5,898 bases of DNA from assembly GCA_023426865.1 (NCBI GenBank), contig JAEZBT010000294.1, positions 1-5,898 on the forward strand, written 5' to 3'. How positions within the stretch are numbered: position 1 is the first letter of the stretch; the number at the start of each line of letters is the position of its first letter. The DNA is from Actinomycetes bacterium. GTDB lineage: Bacteria; Actinomycetota; Actinomycetes; Actinomycetales; Cellulomonadaceae. A program made the translations under genes and the position numbers. A model generated the notes under the pieces. That model was not told the DNA's origin, did no database searches, and was given only the letters and a program-made list of their open reading frames with translations. This document shows, piece after piece, positions 1 through 4,071 of the stretch.

Positions 1-88
1 GGACGGGACCCTCGACCTCGGGCGCAGGGCTCGACCTCAACTGGTGGGTGGTGGGCGGGCCGACGGGCCGGAGCGGGTGGGGGCTGGG
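1..88. other. 3' flank of gap, no gene seen
   Basis: This stretch lies downstream of the minus-strand gap stop codon and has no convincing reading frame of its own. It holds a 9-bp direct repeat, CTCGACCTC, at 11-19 and 30-38, and a GC-rich stretch (50-75) with GGGCC repeated at short distance. No clear hairpin with a T-tract is visible, so I cannot place the gap terminator here with confidence. Confidence 0.4.
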
Positions 89-1087
89 TCAGCCGGCGCG
101 GGCGATGAGCTCCGCCGTGTCGAGGAGGCGGTTGGTGAAGCCCCACTCGTTGTCGTACCAGGCCAGGACCTTGACGGTGCGGCCCTTGACGGTCGTCAGC
201 GGGGCGTCGTAGATCGCGCTCGCCGGGTTGCCGACGATGTCGCTCGAGACGATCGGGTCGTCCGAGTACGCGAGGACGCCGGCGAGCGGGCCCGCGGCGG
301 CCGCGCGGTAGGCGGCGTCGATCTCCTCGAGCGTGACGTCGCGCGACACGGTCGCCGTGAGGTCCGTGATGGACCCCGTGATGACCGGCACGCGCAGCGC
401 GAAGCCCGACAGGCGCCCGTCGAGCTCGGGCAGCACGCGCCCGATGGCCTTCGCGGCGCCCGACGACGTCGGCACGATGTTCTGCGCGGCCGCGCGGGCG
501 CGTCGCAGGTCGCGGTGCGGGCCGTCCTGGAGGTTCTGGTCCGCGGTGTAGGCGTGCACGGTGGTCATGACGCCGGTCTCGATCCCGACGGCGTCGTGCA
601 GCACCTTCGCGAGCGGCGCGAGGCAGTTGGTGGTGCACGACGCGTTGGAGACCACGTGGTGCTGCGCGGGGTCGTAGAGGTGGTCGTTGACGCCCATGAC
701 GATGGTCAGGTCGTCGCCCGACGCCGGCGCGCTCACCAGGACCTTCCGTGCGCCTGCGGCGAGGTGGCCGGCGGCGGTGTCGCGCTTCGTGAAGCGGCCC
801 GTCGACTCGACGACCAGCTCGACGCCCAGGTTCGCCCACGGCAGGGCGGCGGGCTCGCGCTCGGACAGCACCCGGATCCGCTTGTCGCCGACGACGATGG
901 CGTCGCCGTCCACCGCGACGTCGGCCGGCAGGGTGCCGAAGGCCGTGTCGTAGCGCAGCAGGTGGGCGAGGGTGGCGGCGTCGGTGAGGTCGTTGACCGC
1001 GACGATCTCGAGGTCGCTGCCGCGCTCGAGAGCGGCGCGGACGAAGCTGCGTCCGATGCGGCCGAAGCCGTTGATGCCGATGCGCAC
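89..1087 (-). CDS. gap: Type I glyceraldehyde-3-phosphate dehydrogenase (NAD-type)
   Basis: Cytosolic enzyme that oxidatively phosphorylates glyceraldehyde 3-phosphate to 1,3-bisphosphoglycerate in glycolysis, or the reverse in gluconeogenesis. The 332-residue product has the usual family length. The Rossmann motif GFGRIG is at residues 7-12, and Asp33 after the second strand is typical of NAD rather than NADP use. The catalytic motif SNASCTTNC has Cys151 as nucleophile; His178 (TVHAYT) is its general-base partner. PTSSG (206-210) is the phosphate loop, with Ser where most relatives have the second Thr; Arg232 and YDNEWG (311-316) complete the site. The start chosen is GTG at 1087, giving the canonical N-terminus RIGINGFGRIG; GGGGA 6 nt or GAGGAG 13 nt upstream could be the ribosome site. 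An in-frame ATG at 1210 would add 41 unrelated residues and run through the operators. The NLQDGPHRD segment (185-193) recalls the second (Gap2-like) GAPDH of streptomycetes, not the usual copy next to pgk and tpiA; this is from memory. It stands alone, divergent from a TetR gene that probably controls it. Confidence 0.97.
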   Translation of the reverse strand: MRIGINGFGRIGRSFVRAALERGSDLEIVAVNDLTDAATLAHLLRYDTAFGTLPADVAVDGDAIVVGDKRIRVLSEREPAALPWANLGVELVVESTGRFTKRDTAAGHLAAGARKVLVSAPASGDDLTIVMGVNDHLYDPAQHHVVSNASCTTNCLAPLAKVLHDAVGIETGVMTTVHAYTADQNLQDGPHRDLRRARAAAQNIVPTSSGAAKAIGRVLPELDGRLSGFALRVPVITGSITDLTATVSRDVTLEEIDAAYRAAAAGPLAGVLAYSDDPIVSSDIVGNPASAIYDAPLTTVKGRTVKVLAWYDNEWGFTNRLLDTAELIARAG

Positions 1088-1152
1088 GATGAATCCCCAT
1101 CTCCTCGGTGGGCAGCGAGGTGGCGTCGTCGCGCAAGGCCCAACCGCCCGGC

Positions 1153-1182
1153 AGAAACGGAACCGATCGGTTCCATCTTCAA
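1153..1182 (-). promoter_or_regulatory. Candidate gap promoter with operator 1 in its spacer
   Basis: On the minus strand TTGAAG (1182-1177) matches four of six -35 consensus bases. It is followed after 18 nt by GTTTCT (1158-1153), a poor -10. The 18-nt spacer is filled by the first 16-bp palindrome, so a bound repressor would block polymerase. The implied leader before the GTG at 1087 is about 58 nt. The -35 is reasonable, the -10 weak; no better box is seen between here and the gene. Confidence 0.4.
1157..1176. promoter_or_regulatory. TetR operator 1 (16-bp perfect palindrome)
   Basis: GGAACCGATCGGTTCC at 1159-1174 is a perfect inverted repeat; it extends to 20 bp (1157-1176) with one mismatched pair. 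It lies between divergent gap and tetR and shares a 20-bp core with the site centred 25 bp away. Position, symmetry and duplication are what is expected of a TetR-family operator. That the neighbouring TetR binds it is inference. Confidence 0.8.
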
Positions 1183-1203
1183 CGGTACCGATCGGTACCA
1201 TTG
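1180..1203. promoter_or_regulatory. TetR operator 2 (16-bp perfect palindrome)
   Basis: GGTACCGATCGGTACC at 1184-1199 is a perfect inverted repeat; symmetry extends to 24 bp (1180-1203) with a single mismatched pair. Over the 20-bp core it differs from operator 1 at two positions only (A to T on the left arm, T to A on the right), and these compensate each other. Its centre is about 39 bp before the tetR start, so it would cover the -35 region of tetR and allow autorepression. Confidence 0.8.
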
Positions 1204-1218
1204 GGCGCAACAGGACCG

Positions 1219-1224
1219 TACGCT
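1219..1224 (+). promoter_or_regulatory. Candidate tetR -10 box (leaderless)
   Basis: TACGCT fits the loose actinobacterial -10 pattern TANNNT and ends 6 nt before the ATG at 1231, so transcription could begin at the start codon itself. There is no good Shine-Dalgarno sequence (only GAGCG next to the ATG), in line with a leaderless message. No clear -35 is seen; that position is occupied by operator 2. Confidence 0.4.
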
Positions 1225-1230
1225 TGAGCG

Positions 1231-1806
1231 ATGGCGACGAACGCCCGCGAGCGGCTCCTCGACGCCGCGGAGGACCTCTTCTACGCGCAGGGCACGCGGG
1301 GGACCGGGATCGAGCAGATCCTGCAGGTCAGCGGCGTGGGCCGCGCGTCGTTCTACCGGCACTTCGCGAGCAAGGACGAGCTCGTCGTCGCGGTGCTGCG
1401 CCGACGCCGTTGGCTGTGGGCGACCGTCACGGTGCCGCGCGTCCTCGAGCGGGGCGGGCACCCGCTGGACATGTTCGACGTGCTCGCCGAGCGGCTGGAG
1501 GAGACCGCCTTCCGGGGCTGCGCGTTCCTCAACACGCTGGTCGAGATCCCCGACCCGGCCGAGCCTGCCCACCGCGAGGCCGTCGAGCAGAAGGACGACC
1601 AGCGCGCGTTCTTCGCGCGGCTGCTGGCCGAGCACGGCTACGCCGACGACGGCGCCCTCGCCCGCCGCCTCCTCATGCTCTACGACGGCGCGAGCGTGGC
1701 CGGCCTGCGCGAGAAGTCCCCGCGCCCGGCGTTCGACGCCCGGGCGGTGGCGGAGGTCCTCCTGGCGGCCACCCCGCGTGTCCGGTCGGCCCGCCCCGCG
1801 AAGTAG
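1231..1806 (+). CDS. TetR/AcrR-family transcriptional regulator
   Basis: DNA-binding one-component repressor of 191 residues, a normal TetR length. Residues 4-50 form the N-terminal three-helix DNA-binding domain, beginning ARERLLDAAEDLFYAQG. The helix-turn-helix is near 27-46 with the family hallmark GRASFYRHFASKDEL (38-51). The C-terminal ligand/dimer domain contains FRGCAFLN (94-101); Cys97 is the only cysteine in the protein. A Gly-Cys-x-Phe-x-Asn motif at this place recurs in one TetR subgroup (family knowledge from memory), and thiol sensing is known for the TetR regulator NemR. The gene is divergent from gap, with two matched palindromes between, so the likely targets are gap and itself. 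The ligand cannot be read from the sequence. ATG at 1231 is chosen because it puts the domain at the N-terminus; the message is probably leaderless. The TAG stop lies inside the first copy of a 9-bp repeat. Confidence 0.94.
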   Translation: MATNARERLLDAAEDLFYAQGTRGTGIEQILQVSGVGRASFYRHFASKDELVVAVLRRRRWLWATVTVPRVLERGGHPLDMFDVLAERLEETAFRGCAFLNTLVEIPDPAEPAHREAVEQKDDQRAFFARLLAEHGYADDGALARRLLMLYDGASVAGLREKSPRPAFDARAVAEVLLAATPRVRSARPAK

Positions 1807-1844
1807 ACAGCTGGCGCCGGAGTAGACAGGCACCGCTGTCTACT
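1802..1844. repeat. Three copies of AGTAGACAG (two direct, one inverted)
   Basis: AGTAGACAG occurs at 1802-1810 (overlapping the tetR stop codon) and 1821-1829, and its reverse complement CTGTCTACT at 1836-1844. The first two are 19 bp apart, so either could pair with the third and two alternative hairpins are possible. Purpose unknown. Confidence 0.7.
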
Positions 1845-1845
1845 C
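1820..1845 (+). terminator. 10-bp hairpin after tetR, possible terminator
   Basis: GAGTAGACAG (1820-1829) pairs perfectly with CTGTCTACTC (1836-1845) across a 6-nt loop. It lies 14 nt past the tetR stop and upstream of the arsR promoter, where a terminator is expected. There is no T-run after the stem, so it is not a classic intrinsic terminator, though U-less hairpin terminators have been proposed in actinobacteria. Confidence 0.45.
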
Positions 1846-1883
1846 GGGCGGAAGCTATCGACTCCGGCGTGGGCGCTGAAGCG

Positions 1884-1911
1884 TTGACTTATATAAGGGC
1901 GTGCGCATAGT
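1884..1911 (+). promoter_or_regulatory. arsR promoter with internal palindromic operator
   Basis: TTGACT (1884-1889) is a five-of-six match to the -35 consensus. CATAGT (1906-1911, four of six) follows after 16 nt; TAGTGT at 1908-1913 is an alternative -10. Between them lies CTTATATAAG (1888-1897), a perfect 10-bp palindrome that is strikingly AT-rich for this genome. This arrangement suits autorepression by the ArsR protein encoded just downstream. Transcription would start within a few bases of the ATG at 1921, with little or no leader and no Shine-Dalgarno. Confidence 0.65.
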
Positions 1912-1920
1912 GTCGCCGAC

Positions 1921-2304
1921 ATGCACGCGTTCGACGTCCTGGGTGACCCGGTCCGGCGGCGGATCCTCGAGCTGCTGGCCGAGGGCGAGCGATCGGCGGG
2001 GGACGTGACCGCCGTCGTGCGGCGGGAGTTCGGAATCAGCCAGCCGGCGGTCTCCCAGCACCTGCGGGTGCTGCGGGAGAGCGGCTTCGCGCGCGTGCGC
2101 CCCGAGGGGACCCGGCGGCTGTACGCCGTCGAGCCCGCACCGCTGCAGGAGGTCGACGTGTGGCTGGAGCCCTTCCGGGCGTTCTGGACCCAGCGGCTCG
2201 ACGCCCTCGGCACGGAGCTCGCACGAGGTCGCCGGGAGCGGGAGCGGGCAGCCGCGCGCGCCGCCGACGCCGTCACCGATCCACCTGGGAGGACCGAGAG
2301 ATGA
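1921..2304 (+). CDS. ArsR-family winged-helix regulator
   Basis: Probable autoregulatory repressor of 127 residues. The N-terminus MHAFDVLGDPVRRRILELLAEG leads into a winged helix; the recognition helix is ISQPAVSQHLRVLRESG (39-55) and the wing is ARVRPEGTRRLYAVE (57-71). The C-terminal helix (about 78-100) carries WLEPFRAFW, typical of ArsR proteins that pair with SRPBCC partners. There is no cysteine anywhere, so the ELCVCDL-type metal site of classical arsenic sensors is absent; it should not be called a metal sensor. The tail (101-127) is rich in Arg and Ala and probably disordered. Its TGA stop overlaps the ATG of the next gene (ATGA), so the two are translationally coupled. Upstream is a strong promoter with a palindrome inside it. 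The ligand is unknown. Confidence 0.93.
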   Translation: MHAFDVLGDPVRRRILELLAEGERSAGDVTAVVRREFGISQPAVSQHLRVLRESGFARVRPEGTRRLYAVEPAPLQEVDVWLEPFRAFWTQRLDALGTELARGRRERERAAARAADAVTDPPGRTER

Positions 2305-2918
2305 CCCTGATCTTCGACATGCTCGCCGAGCTGGAGGCCACCCGCCGCGCCGTCGCGCCGGGGGAGGGCGAGACGGTCGTCGTCTCGCTCACCCGCACCT
2401 ACGACGCCGCCCCCGACGACGTCTGGGACGCCCTGACCAACCCCGAGCGGCTGCCGCGCTGGTTCTCGCCGGTGACCGGCGACTTCCGCGTCGGCGGGAG
2501 CTACCAGATCGCGGGGAACGCGGGCGGGGAGATCCGGGTCTGCGACCGGCCGGAGCGCCTGAGCCTGACGTTCGGCGGACCGGAGAGCATCCTCGACCTG
2601 CTGCTGACCGCGGCGGGGGAGCGGACGACGCTCGAGCTGCGGCACGCGGTCCCGACGGCGATGGCCGGCGGCGGTGCGGGCGCGCTCTACGTCGGGCCCG
2701 GCTGGGACGGCGCCGTCATGGGCCTGGCCCTGCACCTGCGCGGCGACGTCGTCGGCGACCCGGCCGAGGCCGCGAACAGCCCCGAGGTCATCGAGTTCAA
2801 CAAGGGCTCGATCGACCGGTGGACGACCGTCGTGGAGGCCTCCGGGACCGCGACGCCGGAGGCGCTCGCCCAGGCGCGTGAGGTCTCGATCCAGCAGTTC
2901 ACGGTGCTGCCGGAGTAG
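2301..2918 (+). CDS. SRPBCC / AHSA1-like domain protein
   Basis: START-like (SRPBCC) fold protein of 205 residues, of the kind annotated as activator of Hsp90 ATPase homolog 1-like. Members form a deep hydrophobic cavity; a role in Hsp90 activation is not expected in most bacteria. The signature is visible: LTRTYDAAPDDVWDALTNPERLPRWFSP (30-57), then GDFRVGGSYQI (60-70), GGEIRVCDRPERLSLTF (75-91), and a C-terminal stretch including GPGWDGAVMGLALHL (132-146). Trp135 and Trp174 are near where relatives carry conserved aromatics. ATG at 2301 is chosen over longer in-frame starts because GGGAGG (2287-2292) lies 8 nt upstream and the ATGA overlap with arsR is typical. At 205 residues it is longer than a minimal AHSA1 domain (about 140-150), with a 22-residue N-terminal lead and a C-terminal helical tail. 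Its partnership with ArsR suggests it binds or processes the small molecule that the operon answers to; this is inference. Confidence 0.9.
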   Translation: MTLIFDMLAELEATRRAVAPGEGETVVVSLTRTYDAAPDDVWDALTNPERLPRWFSPVTGDFRVGGSYQIAGNAGGEIRVCDRPERLSLTFGGPESILDLLLTAAGERTTLELRHAVPTAMAGGGAGALYVGPGWDGAVMGLALHLRGDVVGDPAEAANSPEVIEFNKGSIDRWTTVVEASGTATPEALAQAREVSIQQFTVLPE

Positions 2919-2925
2919 CCGGGGG

Positions 2926-2966
2926 CCCGACGCGCGGGCGGCGCGTCCGCGCGTCCGCGCGTCGGG
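2926..2966 (+). terminator. 12-bp GC hairpin, likely operon terminator
   Basis: CCCGACGCGCGG (2926-2937) pairs perfectly with CCGCGCGTCGGG (2955-2966) around a 17-nt loop, starting 8 nt after the stop of the SRPBCC gene. Stem strength and position suit transcription termination, although no T-run follows. The loop and the 3' arm are built from the tandem repeat at 2941-2964. Confidence 0.5.
2941..2964. repeat. Three tandem 8-bp units GCGCGTC(C/G)
   Basis: GCGCGTCC at 2941-2948 and 2949-2956, then GCGCGTCG at 2957-2964. Each unit can pair with the GACGCGC at 2929-2935, so register-shifted hairpins are possible. It may have grown by replication slippage. Confidence 0.75.
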
Positions 2967-2980
2967 AGTGGCGCACGTCA

Positions 2981-2992
2981 CGGAACGTTCCG
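2981..2992. promoter_or_regulatory. 12-bp perfect palindrome upstream of hexapeptide gene
   Basis: CGGAACGTTCCG is a perfect inverted repeat 27 bp before the ATG at 3020, where a repressor or activator site would be expected. Its GGAAC/GTTCC arms equal the outer arms of gap-tetR operator 1, but the CGATCG centre is missing. Whether any local regulator binds here is unknown. Confidence 0.5.
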
Positions 2993-3005
2993 AGCATCAT
3001 CATCG

Positions 3006-3015
3006 TTGACATAAG
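3006..3015 (+). promoter_or_regulatory. Possible promoter element of hexapeptide gene
   Basis: TTGACATAAG is an AT-rich island just before the ATG at 3020. TTGACA is a perfect -35 hexamer but no -10 follows at 16-18 nt. CATAAG (3010-3015, four of six) could instead be the -10, with TTCCGA (2988-2993) as a weak -35 inside the palindrome. That reading places transcription at or next to the start codon. Both are uncertain. Confidence 0.35.
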
Positions 3016-3019
3016 CACC

Positions 3020-3427
3020 ATGACGATGCTGCGGAAGTATGAGGAGTTCGAGGACGAGACCGGCCGTGTCGTGCGCTACCAGCGCGGCGCTTCGGGCGGT
3101 CTCGTGGCCGCCGGTGCCGAGGTCGCGGACGACGCGCGGATCGGCGCCTGGGCCTGGGTCGACGCCGGCGCGCGGGTGGAGGCGGGCGCATGGGTCGGTG
3201 AGCGCGGCTGGGTCCAGGGCGGTGCGGTGATCGGCCGCGACGCGCGCCTGGCCTCCCACGTGCACGTGGCCCGCGACGCCGTCGTCGGTGCCGGCGCTCG
3301 GGTGGGTGCGCGCGCCGAGATCGGCGCGGGGGCTCGCGTGGAGGCGGGCGCCGTCGTGCCCGAGGACGCGGTGGTACCCGCGGGCGCCGTCGTGACCGGC
3401 CGCGGGCGGAACGCGCTCGCCGCCTAG
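3020..3427 (+). CDS. Left-handed beta-helix hexapeptide-repeat protein
   Basis: Small 135-residue protein whose body is a continuous series of hexapeptides of the form (A/G/V)-x-(V/I/L)-x-x-x. Taking G27 as the first, I count 17 units in register through residue 128 with no insertion, for example ARVEAG at 51-56 and again at 105-110, and AVVPED / AVVPAG near the end. Three units make one coil, so the model is a compact prism of five to six coils. Residues 1-26 (KYEEFEDETGRVVRYQRG) are charged and may cap the helix. Hexapeptide acyltransferases and gamma-carbonic anhydrases share this fold, but they normally have an extra domain, an extended loop with a catalytic His, or three zinc-binding His. 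Here the only His residues are 80 and 82 (SHVHV), and no loop is present. No function is assigned; a scaffold, oligomer or divergent transferase is possible. ATG at 3020 has no Shine-Dalgarno; a second ATG at 3026 is an alternative start. Confidence 0.85.
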   Translation: MTMLRKYEEFEDETGRVVRYQRGASGGLVAAGAEVADDARIGAWAWVDAGARVEAGAWVGERGWVQGGAVIGRDARLASHVHVARDAVVGAGARVGARAEIGAGARVEAGAVVPEDAVVPAGAVVTGRGRNALAA

Positions 3428-3447
3428 GCGCTCCCTGCGCTCGCCGG

Positions 3448-3453
3448 TAGGTT
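3448..3453 (+). promoter_or_regulatory. Candidate -10 box of the membrane-protein gene
   Basis: TAGGTT fits TANNNT and ends 6 nt before the GTG at 3460, the spacing of a leaderless message. No clear -35 was found. The only alternative translation signal is GGTAGG (3446-3451), a weak Shine-Dalgarno candidate at 8 nt. Confidence 0.35.
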
Positions 3454-3459
3454 GACCCG

Positions 3460-3972
3460 GTGACCAGGGGGTTTGTGGCTCGGCAGTTCCTCGCGCTCGC
3501 GGGGTGGTGGTCCCTCCGGGTGGTCGTCGGCTACCTCGTGTGGGCGTTCGGCCTCCTCGGGATCGGACTGGTGCTCGCCCCGCGGGGCGACGGGGGCGTC
3601 GGCGAGGTCGCGATGATGGCGTCCGCGTACCTCTTCTGGACGGTCGTGCTGACGCCGGTGCTGGTGCTCGGCGGCCTCGTCCAGGCGACGGTCCTCTGGT
3701 TCGCCGCGCGGTGGTCCGGTGGGTCACGTCGCGTCTGCGCGCTCGCGGGCGGCGCGAGCGTCACGATCCTGTTCGTCGTCTTCGTGCTCGCGATGTCGGA
3801 CCCGACGGTGTGGGACCTGCTGGGTTACGCCGCCGTGGGCGTCCTCCTGGGCGCTCTCGCGGGGTGGCTCTCCGCCCGCGACTGCGCGCGCATGGCGCGT
3901 CAGCGGATCGCGCGTCAGTCGATCATGGTTCCGGGCACTCACGTCCGCTTTTCACCCGCGGAGGGACCGTGA
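3460..3972 (+). CDS. Hypothetical four-helix membrane protein
   Basis: I do not recognise the family. The 170-residue product has four hydrophobic segments that look like membrane helices: about 20-41 (RVVVGYLVWAFGLLGIGLVLA), 57-81, 92-112 (VCALAGGASVTILFVVFVLAM) and 118-138 (WDLLGYAAVGVLLGALAGWLS). The loop between helices 1 and 2 is Gly/Asp-rich (PRGDGGVGEV). The end after helix 4 is basic (ARDCARMARQRIARQ), which by the positive-inside rule puts the C-terminus, and with four helices the N-terminus, in the cytoplasm. No catalytic motif is seen. The GTG start is supported by the full first helix and by a -10-like box just upstream. The gene follows the hexapeptide gene by 32 bp on the same strand, so co-transcription is possible. 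Confidence 0.75.
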   Translation: MTRGFVARQFLALAGWWSLRVVVGYLVWAFGLLGIGLVLAPRGDGGVGEVAMMASAYLFWTVVLTPVLVLGGLVQATVLWFAARWSGGSRRVCALAGGASVTILFVVFVLAMSDPTVWDLLGYAAVGVLLGALAGWLSARDCARMARQRIARQSIMVPGTHVRFSPAEGP

Positions 3973-4001
3973 CGTCCCACGGTTGAATTCCGGGGCTCCC
4001 G

Positions 4002-4007
4002 TACGTT
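4002..4007 (+). promoter_or_regulatory. Candidate -10 box for the lipoprotein gene
   Basis: TACGTT resembles the TANNNT boxes proposed for tetR and the membrane-protein gene. A start about 7 nt downstream would give a leader of roughly 58 nt containing the hairpin at 4032-4050. TTGAAT at 3983-3988 looks like a -35 but is only 13 nt away, too close for a standard pair. Confidence 0.25.
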
Positions 4008-4031
4008 CTGGCCGGCGCACCGCCGAGAGAG

Positions 4032-4050
4032 CCGCCCGTGCGACGGGCGG
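4032..4050 (+). promoter_or_regulatory. 8-bp hairpin just before the lipoprotein ribosome site
   Basis: CCGCCCGT (4032-4039) pairs perfectly with ACGGGCGG (4043-4050) around a 3-nt loop. The stem ends about 10 nt before the AGGAG at 4061-4065. It may stabilise the mRNA leader or tune initiation; it leaves the ribosome site exposed. It could also be a weak terminator for the upstream gene. Confidence 0.45.
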
Positions 4051-4071
4051 ACGCGAACGAAGGAGTCCCCC

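Noticed and set aside
1088..1210. An N-terminal extension of GAPDH from an ATG at 1210
   Set aside because: It would add 41 residues unlike any GAPDH and would be encoded across both palindromic operators and the promoter. The GTG at 1087 gives the canonical family N-terminus.
44..1825. A 593-codon plus-strand frame across the gap and tetR region
   Set aside because: It is antisense to gap and out of frame with tetR. The translation is low-complexity (Arg, Gly, Ala, Val) with no domain, the usual shadow of GC-rich coding DNA.
1802..1845. An attachment site or insertion-sequence end
   Set aside because: No integrase, transposase, tRNA gene or target-site duplication is nearby; the repeats are more simply explained as a hairpin or binding sites.
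1921..2304. Arsenic- or metal-sensing ArsR
   Set aside because: The protein has no cysteine at all and no metal-resistance gene is adjacent.
2941..2964. CRISPR-like short repeats
   Set aside because: The units are 8 bp, directly adjacent with no spacers, and there are only three; they are a simple tandem repeat.
3020..3427. Gamma-class carbonic anhydrase or a specific acetyltransferase
   Set aside because: Only two His are present and neither the three-His zinc site nor an active-site loop is visible, so a catalytic name is not supported.
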